A stretch of 64,000 bases of DNA, from assembly GCA_963682175.1 (NCBI GenBank), contig OY821789.1, positions 2,356,001-2,420,000 of the forward strand, read 5' to 3'. Made by a program: the position numbers and the translations under genes. The notes under the pieces are model-generated. The model made no database searches. It was given only the letters and a program-made list of their open reading frames with translations, and was not told the DNA's origin. The first letter of the stretch is position 1. The number at the start of each line of letters is the position of its first letter. This stretch comes from Triglochin maritima. Its lineage: Eukaryota; Streptophyta; Magnoliopsida; Alismatales; Juncaginaceae. This document shows, piece after piece, positions 24,191-33,900 of the stretch.

Positions 24191-25639
24191 ATTGAACTGG
24201 TATGTATTACTCGTATGTCCCTACCAAGTTCATGACGGGCATGGTCTCCAGGTCTTGTAGCTTCATGCAGGATAGAAAACAACCAGATGACGACCGAGTT
24301 CTTACTCTCGACTTTAGTCTTGAACAAAGACTTGATAAACTTTGTTACACGGAAAAGTCTTTCAGGTAGACTTGCCTTCTCAAGTCAATTGCCTAGACGT
24401 GGGTGCAACATGAACCATGAAGTTAATTGGTCTAAAGCCGAAGCGTTTACATTGTTCGCAAGAAAAAGGTTGAGATGCATCGTTCATCCCTCATCTATTT
24501 ATCACAGTTGCAAAAACATAAGGTAAGTCAGAAGATCAATGTGCACGTGCAGCTACCTGACATGTTGTGTGGTGAGCATAAGTTCCAAGATTGAATTTTA
24601 AGCTTACTTGATAACATATTGTTGTGGTTCAATCAGTCAATTAAAATCATACATGTTAACTATTTCAGCATCGTAAAGCCCAAAACTATTTCAGCATCAT
24701 ATTGTTGTGGTTCAACCAGTCAATTTATCACACGTTTTCTTGTCCCATGTCAATATTTTCCCACCTTACGCACTAATGCACGTTCTTGCCTTTTGGAACC
24801 TTTCTTTGATGAAATGCAAGAGAACTTGCAAGGGAGTATGAACGAGTCCAAAGAGAAAGGAGTAATTTAAGATTAGCTCCAAAGCATTCACAACATTAGT
24901 TTTGAGCTCTTAGGGCTAAAAGCACGATAGACTCTTAATCATGACTTGTTTGCCGTTCTTCTCGTCAAGTATTATATCACCGTGTGTAGTAAAATCCATC
25001 CGAGTAGAAACCGAAGTGCAAACTCCTTAAAACTGGTGTATGATAGATAATTTTCCATAACTGTCTGTGACTGACATTAAACATTGCCTGAAATCTTCGG
25101 AGACAGATACTGTCACAGATTCGAACTAACTGTGAGATAGACGCCTGTGAATAATTTGAACATCACAAAGCTGTAAGCTGTTAATGATACGATCTTTCAA
25201 CTTTTTTGTTAATAATCCTACATTCCTACATCTAACACTGCCTACATAATTTTGAGTCTGTAAAAATATATTCAAACTCCAATTAACAGAAACCAAAACT
25301 TCTAAATTTTATTTCAGGATCTATGGTTCCTTCGTATTGACACCTGAATTTTTCAAAAGAAATTCTCATGCTTGTTGCCATGTACAACAAACACATCATA
25401 ATACAACAAAACAAAAGAGTAAAACGAAGTGTTTGTACATCTGCATTTGAAGCCAATTCTCCAAAATTCAGTTCCGTAATACCATGATAATCCAAATGGT
25501 TATTTTCCATGTCAAGTTTGAACAACCATAAAAAATCCAAAATGTTTATAGTTTGAAGCACTGTGATGAAATTAAGGAAATTAAACTACAAAGTGAAATA
25601 ATTCAGGAATTTTGATTACTTTGTAAGTAAAAATTACAG
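24191..25639. other. Intergenic DNA, no gene recognised
   Basis: Contains the upstream region of the WRKY gene and the downstream region of the small membrane protein. Frames at 24287-24526, 24619-24870 and 25283-25561 have no recognisable family. The last may lie in the 3' flank of the next gene. Confidence 0.5.
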
Positions 25640-25972
25640 TTAAATCATTTCCTCCTCTCCCCTCTTCCTTCTCCGACCGTCGCCGTCGGATCCGCCGGAG
25701 GATCGGGAGGGGGCGCGGAGTGCTCGCCTGATCTCCTCCCCGAACCGCTTCCAGTCGTCCAAGTTCCGGAAGCCGTTGGCGTGGAGGACCGCGATGGCAG
25801 CAGTGGCGCCGCCGCTCACGAACAGGGTGGCGACGGCGAAGGCCTTGAACGGCATCGACGCGCCGCTGTCGCGGATTCCTCGCCGGAGGGAGACGACTGC
25901 GGCGGTTGTTTGGGCCGAGCTGGCGGCGCCCCACCACCACCAGTCTTCGATCGCTTCCATCCCCATCGCCAC
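25640..25972 (-). CDS. Small single-exon plant membrane protein of unknown function
   Basis: A 110-codon frame, GC-rich against AT-rich flanks. The N-terminus (MAMGMEAIEDWWWWGAASSA) is followed by SLRRGIRDSGASMPFKAFAV, one hydrophobic stretch (about residues 43-63, FAVATLFVSGGATAAIAVLH) and a tail that becomes Arg/Gly-rich. I recall similar short plant proteins with the SLRRG, MPFKAFAV and DWKRFGEEIR-type pattern (Arabidopsis At1g72020-like), without known function. The start could also be the internal Met at residue 3 or 5. A single membrane-spanning helix is inferred from hydrophobicity; organelle location cannot be judged. Confidence 0.72.
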   Translation of the reverse strand: MAMGMEAIEDWWWWGAASSAQTTAAVVSLRRGIRDSGASMPFKAFAVATLFVSGGATAAIAVLHANGFRNLDDWKRFGEEIRRALRAPSRSSGGSDGDGRRRKRGEEEMI

Positions 25973-26902
25973 CGAGTCGGTAAATAAGATCTCCCGTTAG
26001 GGTTTAGTATGTTCGATTGGGCTCAATTATCGGGTTTGCATCCGTTTGCGACGTTGTAAAAACTGATTTAACAGATCGTGATGCAAACTTTTAAGTATTT
26101 GGTTAAGTTTTAATGATATGTCACGAGTAATTTGAGTGCGAACTTGCATGAAATTTTATTGCTTCCCCAGGTATCATTTACAATGTGATGATAAGTTTAG
26201 TATGATAAATTTGATTAGGTTGTAATATTTGCTTTAGATTCATGGGTTAATACACACGAGTCGTTAAAAATCTATAACAAAGGTAGATTCGACATCTTAC
26301 GTAAGATATTCATATCGTTGATTCAGGTAGTAGTTTCCATTTTATAGAAGATGTAGATTCAACATCTTCCATCACTAATTCAGATAGTAATATTGATTCA
26401 CTTCGTTAATTTCTACACAAAATGATAGATTCGATATCATTCGTAAAATCTTATATGATTTTCAGAGTAATCTTTCACGCTAACCTTCGAAATTATGTTA
26501 ATCCAAAGGACATACATAACCTTTTCTCACGTTAATATGCAGTTTTGTAAAATGTAAACAAACACATTTCAAATTACCAAAAAGCGTGACAACAAAACAC
26601 TTAATTTACCACACCAAAAACCGTTTTGCATCCACACTCCTCTATTTCCATAAAACCACCCCTCCCAACCCATTTTCCCATTCCCGGAAACAAAATTCGC
26701 AAAAACTCAAACCCCGCGAAACCAACATACGAAAACCCGAAATCATTCTCCAAAACAGCGCCAAACACCAAAACCCAAAAATATTTCTTGTCGGAGTTGT
26801 GTTTCCAAACTAACTTTTTCCTTCCCACCCTTTCGAGATTCCTTCCTTCCTATCATGTATCTATAATATCCCCACCTTTCCCACATCTGACCACTTCCTC
26901 CA
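25973..26902. other. Divergent promoter region between two genes
   Basis: Shared upstream region of the small membrane protein (-) and the PHD gene (+). A TAGGGTTTA telo-box lies at about 25998. Between 26270 and 26460 the word AGATTCGACATCTT recurs in diverged form. The stretch before 26903 is C-rich leader-like sequence. Confidence 0.55.
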
Positions 26903-27758
26903 ATGGCGAACCCCTTCCACTCCCTTCCTCCATCCAAACGCTTCAAGCTCCTCCACCAATCCCCTCCACCGACGACCTCCTTCTGCCTCCCGGCCAAGAA
27001 ACGTATCTGGGCCCCACCTACCATCTCCCCCGAAAACATAAAAGCAACTCAAAATCAAGAAAGCGAAGAAGAAGATGGGATTGTGTGTGCTGTTTGTAAC
27101 AGCACAGACGGGGACCCGAAGGACCCGATCGTCTTTTGCGACGGCTGCGATCTTACCGTCCACGCCTCCTGCTACGGCAACCCCTTGTCCCACTCCATCC
27201 CCGACCACGATTGGTTCTGTTGCGTTTGCAAGTCCGACTCCGACACCCTCCCGGAGTGCTGTCTCTGTCCGGGCAAGGGCGGGGCGATGAAGCGGACGAC
27301 GGCCGGGGGGTGGGCCCACATCGTTTGTTCGGTGTTCGTCCCGGAGGTGTTCTTCCGGGACCCTGAGGGGAGGGACGGGGTGGATTTGTCCAGAGTTCCG
27401 ATTCGAAGGTGGAAGGAGAAGTGTTGCGTTTGTGGGAGGAGGTGTGGATGTGTGGTGGAGTGCGCGGAGCCCAAGTGTGGGTTGGGGTTTCATGTGACTT
27501 GTGGGTTGGAGAGGGAGTTGTGTTTGGAGTATAGGGAGGAGAAGGGAGGTGGGGTTGTTGTTGGGTTCTGTCGGGACCACACTAAGCTTTGGAAGAAGGT
27601 ATGTGTTTTTATTCTCGTAATTAAATTTACTACTTTTTCGTTGCCATCCCAACATTGTTGGTGTTTTGTTTTGGTTTCATTTTGTTTAGCAACAATTGAC
27701 GGGGAAGTACAAGATTGTGGCGAGAGAGCAGCAGCGTGGGAAGAGGAAGAGAAGTTAG
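26903..27758 (+). CDS. PHD finger plus extended PHD (JADE/BRPF-like reader), 2 exons
   Basis: Exons 26903-27598 and 27690-27758 (GT..AG, phase 0), 254 residues. The first PHD finger is at about residues 60-110 (CAVCNSTDGDP, FCDGCDLTVHASCYG, WFCCVCK, the C4HC3 pattern). It is followed by a zinc knuckle and extended PHD at about 117-225 (ECCLCPGKGGAMKRT, WAHIVCSVF, KCCVCGRRCGCV, GFHVTCGLE, FCRDH). Exon 2 adds QQLTGKYKIVAREQQRGKRK, a basic tail seen in plant homologues (Arabidopsis At3g14740-like, from memory). PHD-knuckle-PHD modules bind the unmodified H3 tail and nucleosomal DNA in animal BRPF/JADE; that role here is inferred. Other domains of BRPF/JADE (bromo, PWWP, EPL) are absent. Reading through the donor site would give a different 321-residue frame, which I reject. 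Confidence 0.9.
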
Positions 27759-28271
27759 TGTGGAGGGGATTTCGTTACGATAATAGGATTCTTTCTTTCG
27801 TGTTTTCCTTCAGTGGGTTGTACTTGTATATGAATTATTGTTGTCGTCTGTTTTTTGTGTGGGTTTGAAACTTTGATGATATGTATTTGAATGTGAAATT
27901 GTATCGTCTTTAAGCTCATTGGTGCCAATGCCATATGGTTGTCATTATCATCTAATATTGTTTCGGTGAGCTAAAGAGTCTTAAAACTGGATCCATTTGA
28001 ATACCTGCCGGACTTGAAGAATGATCATCGCATCTATATCAAAACAATCTAATAATCTTTATTCTAGGGAATTAATCCATTAATGGTACTGAATAGAAGA
28101 GTTGATACAGTACTTGATTAACCGCAGGCTGATTTCTTAAATTACTACTACATCACATAATATTTCTTAAAATCAATCATTAAAGGGAACACAGCCATAC
28201 AAAAACCATGTCTAAATATAAGCAACCACCTCCCGGTCTCCACATCCATATTCCGATGAATAATGTAACAC
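27759..28271. other. Convergent 3' flanks of the PHD and SNU13 genes
   Basis: AT-rich, no gene or repeat recognised. Confidence 0.6.
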
Positions 28272-29751
28272 TTAGATAAGTAGCTTCTCAATGGCATCCT
28301 GCAAACGACAAGGACCAATGCAAGTACTATTTAGGATATCATTAAGCACTTCGAGGACAATAATGAAATGAACCTCAGAAAAAGAATGTTACCTTTAGTC
28401 CTTGAATTTGTTGTTTCAATTGACTTCCCTCATTGCTTGTGACAGAACATGAAATCACTGGTCTTGTAACTCCACATGCACGCCCAAGCGCTTGCTTTGA
28501 AGGAACAAACACGTACGGTACATTCTGGAGTTACAAAAATTAGTTTAACCAAAATGAACTATATACTGAAGAACTTAGATAATGAGATTTAGTATTGCAT
28601 ATCTTTCCTTGCTTATATCTTTAGACATTGCAATTTTTTTGTAATTTTTTTGCTATTTCAATTTTGCATATCTTTAGTATTATGCTAGTATCATAATACT
28701 TATGTGATGAGCAATCTCCATTGATTGCAGTTGCTATCATATTGTAACATAATTTCTATAACTGCATTGTAAAAACACCTGAATCGACATCAGCATGCCT
28801 CGACTCCATTAGTCTATATTAGGCTATCATGTCTTGCAGTTCTAAAGGAAAAAACAAGGTTGAAAGGCATGAGCATGAAGCCCTGAAGAAAGAAAAAACA
28901 CAGGTATTGTGTACATGGGCAACACTAATGGACCTAGGATATCATGCTATAATCCCAAACAAAACATCATGCTGCATTTATACTTACACAAATACCATGA
29001 CAGAACTAAACACACAAAACCAGAAGGCTGCATATGTACTTAGTTAGAATGGCTGATTACAAGAGTCTTGTAGAAAGTTATTGGGCCTTAGTAGAAAGGT
29101 TATGATACTAGCTATAATAGTCAAATAAAAATAAATTACAAATATGTTATGAGCATTGCGCTTATCTTAAAAAGAGAGATAGTAGTACGAGTATATACCA
29201 AATAAACTAATTCAATTCAACAGATTTTATTAACACTTGGATATCACAAGTTCAACTTCATTCTAATTACGTTATCAAGCTATAAAGGTAAATTCTTACA
29301 TAATCTGACTAACACCAAACGCTATCGAACTAAATCGCAGACGGTACAAAAGGAAGCTGGGAAGTGTTACCTTATCCTCAGCCAGCAAAGGAAGGTGGAG
29401 GAGAATCTCGAGCGGCTCCGTATCCGCCGCCATCACGACAAACTCCGAAATCCCTCTATTCAACGTCTTCGTCGCTGCAACCAGAAGAAAAAACCCCAAT
29501 CAAAACCCCCCAAGAAAACCAAAAAGACCCCAACTTTGAACCCGAAACCGAATCGCACCTTCGTTCGCCCCCTTCTTGAGCTGCTTGTAGTTGGCGGCTT
29601 GCTGAATCAGGTCCAGAATCGTTATCGTCAGCTGCGCGTCGGCCAAAGGGTAGGCCTTCGGGTTCACTTGCTCGTTCGTCTGGGAGAAGAAGATAGTGTT
29701 AGACATGAGATCAAGGATTGGGGTTTCACTTTTGGGATAGGAAATCACCAT
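28272..29751 (-). CDS. SNU13: SNU13/15.5K (NHP2L1) L7Ae-family RNA-binding protein, 5 coding exons
   Basis: Minus-strand exons: 29751-29749, 29679-29559, 29474-29371, 28524-28393 and 28298-28272, 128 residues, exactly the family length. The first coding exon is only the ATG; the next exon opens with a strong polypyrimidine/CAG acceptor and continues [20 protein letters not shown]. Further blocks are [60 protein letters not shown] and the end DAIEKLLI. The protein binds kink-turns in U4 snRNA and box C/D snoRNAs and nucleates U4/U6.U5 tri-snRNP and C/D snoRNP assembly in the nucleus. Starting at ATGs inside intron 1 (for example 29706) would give an odd N-terminus and is rejected. The promoter has site II motifs and a telo-box, as in ribosome-biogenesis genes. 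Confidence 0.95.
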
Positions 29752-29810
29752 TTGGGCTTCGTGAGGAGGGGAGTTTTCTTCCTTCTCGTTCGGCAAAACC
29801 CTGATTTTGG

Positions 29811-30006
29811 TAGGGTTTAGGACGGGTTCGTATTTATTGGGGGAAGGAAGAGGGTTTAAGAAACGGACAAGTGTGGGCCTTGTTGGGCTTGAAGTTTAAC
29901 ACATAACCAGTCTATTGGGCCTTAACGATGTTAATATGTTAGTGATTTATTGGGCCTTAGTAGGCTGCAGGCCTGAAAATTTGAGATATGAGCTCTCTAT
30001 TGGGCT
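29811..30006 (-). promoter_or_regulatory. SNU13 promoter: telo-box and five site II (TGGGCY) motifs
   Basis: Upstream of the SNU13 ATG the plus strand shows TAGGGTTTAG at 29811-29820 (telo-box on the gene strand) and TGGGCC or TGGGCT near 29874, 29884, 29916, 29950 and 30001, five copies in about 135 bp. Telo-box plus site II is the known architecture of plant ribosomal-protein and growth-related promoters recognised by TCP-class factors. Activity is inferred. Confidence 0.7.
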
Positions 30007-30997
30007 GGGAAGGGAAATCTATGGACTTTAGAGAAAGCATTGGGAGAACATGTTCCAAACACATTTCATTCTAATTGAAATCTCCAATGAGTTGATCTTT
30101 ACTAGTTATTTCCTCTGATTTTCTACACTTAATAGTTGAGCATGTGTGATTTTTCCTGCAAGTTATGGGTCGAGTCCCAACCTTGCTGAAGATACATGGT
30201 TGTCGAGTTTGTTTATCTTCCTATGTTTGAACCTTTGTCCTTCTTCGTAGTGCCATGAACAAAAAGTTCTGGAGAACTGTTATGGTCCTGGAATTACGAT
30301 CAAAGCTATCCGTACTATCACCGTTCAGAAAGTGAACTTTCTCAAAACTTAACTTTTCATACCCTACAGAAGCCTAGCTATTAACTACGAATATTTGGAC
30401 TTTTGATTGTATAAACAAACAAACCAGAATCATTGGCCATCTCAAAAGCTCTTCTGTCCTACCAGTCAGGAGTTTCTGGTGAAATATGCGATACTCATTG
30501 ATATCAGTACACATGTTGAGTTCAGAAGTTATTTAGAATCTTGCAACAATGGTTCATCTAAAAAAGGAAGAAAAGCAACTGCAAAGAAAAGTACACTTGC
30601 TAAGAGCAAAGGTATCAATTAAGGAGGAAATTTTTCCATGACCCAACAGCAAGTTTCCAAGTTCTTACAAGCAAAGAAAATAAGAGTACAGATGGATGTT
30701 ATCAACATCACGCCAAATATCTGAATCTCTCTAACGTACGCAGTACAATGGCAGATATTAAGCCAATGATCACTGAGTGGGTCGGGAACCAATAGAGCTT
30801 ACAGAGAATTGCCAACACAAGGCTCAGTGTGATCTTACATGACTACGAAATAAAAGAACAAAAAAAAGTACAACACTTGTTCTGTATATACTGAATGTGA
30901 TTTTCTACTATAGCCAAGTGAAGCCCTGACGGAAAAAACAGGTGGGCTAGGCATGCTGAGTATAATGACAGTGAGAATGAGGGCAAATTTACTAATG
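30007..30997. other. Intergenic DNA between SNU13 and PP2C
   Basis: No gene recognised. The 71-codon frame at 30407-30622 has no domain and a biased Lys-rich end. The right part is the likely 3' UTR of the PP2C gene. Confidence 0.55.
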
Positions 30998-33900
30998 TCA
31001 GGTTTTAGTCTTAAACTTCCTTTGAGCTTTCAGATCAATAACAATGACAGTGATGTTATCCTTGCTGCCTTTCTGCAGGGCGAGATTTGAGAGGTATTCT
31101 GCGGCAGACTGAGCTGCAGGATCAGCACCATCATCTCCTCGAGTGAAGGGCACGGCACCATTCTTTTTGTGCCAGTGCAAGATCCTTCTCCGTGCAGCAT
31201 TGCAAACCTCTTCGTTTGACAAAACGTCCCACAAGCCATCACTTGCAATAATAAGGCACTCATCTTCTTTCGTTCGGGCCACACATGAGACTTCAGGTTC
31301 GGGAATAATCCATGGTTTCAGATATCCGTCGCCTGTAAATAAAAAATTCAAATGTAATTTTCAGTATTTCTATATTGCTACTTTTTTAGTGATATAAACT
31401 TACGAGAAATATCATATACTCAAAAAGTCACAGGAAAAATTAGGCATGAATTGAATTCAGATTGTGAATTATAGATTTGAGATTACCATGCATGCAGTAT
31501 TCAACTACTTAAAGTAGATATAAATTTAAGAAGGATAATATGTTCTCAAACACTTCTAGTCTTCCACACGAATCACATGCACACATTATGAACATTACCT
31601 GTGGGTGTCATCAAAACCACAAAACTCAAAACGGCTTTCTTTTTTATTGGTACCCAAACAGCTATTATTACACTTCAATGCATATATAAGTTACTTGAAC
31701 TGCTTCGTAATTCCACCACCATCGTTATTAGATGCATATTGCTACTAAAGCAGTGTGGTAGGTTAACTTTTCCGTTCTAAATGACAAAAGAAATAGTAAT
31801 ACTAGCATCCCTGGGCAAGTGGGCAATTTTCACAACTTAAATCTCAGGGACCAAAAACTGTGAACCAACACAGTGACAGGGTATCCAGAAAAAAAGTAAG
31901 ATCAAAGGCCAAAATGAAAAACAAGAGGTACATACCATACTGATTGCCCATGACTACAGAATTGTAGTTGTGGTCGGCTTCTTTAAACTTTAGATATCAA
32001 TAGATATTCGGAGACAAGTTTTTCATATACATTAAAAACTAATTCTTCTTAAAGTTCAATTTACAAAATAATGTGTAAAAGTTGTGATTAATGTCTGAAA
32101 TATCAACTGTGTTCCTTAACTTGACATCTTGACAAAACTAATAAGTACGTAGTCATCTGAAAATTATATTTGCATGACAGAGTCATGGATTGTAAGTAGC
32201 ACTATTGAAGTGTGAGTATCCAACTCAAAACCAATTGCTGATAAGTAGAGGGAACCCTTTAACTTATAACCCAGGAGAAAGTCCACATTTTAACCGATGT
32301 TGAACTATTCTCTAACATTCTCCCACACACGTGACCGGGATTTATTTTTCTCCGTGTCTACGCGTGGATAACAATGGTGGATGTGTCAAGCCGGTTGTTG
32401 GGTCTTTTAGGCTCTGATATCATATTGAAGTGTGAGTATCCAACTCAAAACCAATTGACGATAAGTGGAGGGAACCCTCTAACTTATAACCTAGGAAAAA
32501 GTCCACATTTTAACCGACGTAGGACTATTCTCTAACAAGTACAACCAAAATGAGATTTTTTATTTTATCGTAGAGAGGCTCAAGAATACCGTGATTTTTC
32601 TAACCATTTATATCCTGAGCAATAAAATTTAGGACATCAGTTGCTCTTTATATCAAAAATTCATGCTCATTTACGTATAAGATGAGCTATGAAAAACTAC
32701 CGTCATCAAGAGGTTATTTGAGTTGTTTAAATATATATTTATACATAATAAGTTGATCAGATAAAATATTGATATACAAGCAAAACTGATGCACAAGCAT
32801 GATCTTTTCCAAATAACACATACTGCAAAGATAGTTACGAATTGGATATGCCAATACAACATACTTTGTGGGGATTTTTCCTAATTTCAAACATATTGGC
32901 TTAAAACTTGTTAATGGCCATATAAAAACCAAGAAGCAACCATCTCTTTTTTTGACACTGTGACCAAAGATCAAGCTAGAAACCATCATAGACACAAGCA
33001 ATTACAATAAACAGCTTTACAGACAGAATGACATTGTTTCTCTACAAGCATTGTGCTCATCCCCAATAAAAAACTAGAAATTTGCACCCAAAACATCCAT
33101 AAGTTATTTTTGAAATACCATACGGAGGTCAATCTGAAGACAATTTTTGACCAGGTAGCACTGGTTCACTGGCAATACCTAGAACTGTTAAAGTTCATGA
33201 CTTGTAATTGGGTTAACGGATCTTAACTAAACAACGAAGATCCAAACTCAGATATAAGACCTATATAAGACTTAACTTGTGTATTAACGAAACATTTATT
33301 TTCAGTCAATACAAACTTTCATTTCTTCCCCAATTCATTTCATCTTCTTCCTTCAACCCAAGGTCTTGATCTCAGGATTAATTCTGGCATGGATTTCAAC
33401 ATGATATCAGAGTAGTAGAAGCACAAGATCAACAAACTTCTGCACTCAGAACCAAAGGAAGGACATCCGATTCAAGAAGACGAAAAGGACGAGTAAAAGG
33501 AAAGAAGAAGATGATTCAAAGCAGATGGCCACGAGCAGTATTGCGACGAACGAGGGTGAGACGCCTAATCCATATCAACTAAACCTTAGTGATAATCCCG
33601 GGACCATTCTTGTTTCAAAGATTTTGGTCGGCGAAAACTATACCACTTGGGCAAAGAATATGAGAAGAGCCTTAAATGCAAAACACAAATTAGGTTTTAT
33701 TACTGGAAACCTAAAGAAACCTACTAGAGAAAAATTCCCTTATTTATATGAGAAATGGGAGAGGACCAACGACATGGTTATATCTTGGATTATCAATTCT
33801 GTTAGTCAAGAAATTGCTGATAGCATTGTTTTTGGAGATAATACTCATGAGATTTGGGTAGAATTAGAAGAAAGATTTTCTCAAACTAATATGCCCAGAA

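Noticed and set aside
27599..27868. Read-through extension of the PHD gene beyond 27598
   Set aside because: A GTATGT donor follows the conserved LWKK, and the next exon (27690-27758) restores the conserved QQLTGKYKIVAR tail, so the extension is intronic.
29500..29796. Longer SNU13 N-terminus starting at 29796 or 29706
   Set aside because: It would include sequence that is an intron with GT donor and pyrimidine-rich CAG acceptor; family proteins start MT-x-x-x-VNPKAYP.
30407..30622. 71-codon Lys-rich plus-strand frame
   Set aside because: No family, no conserved start, and located in the PP2C 3' flank.
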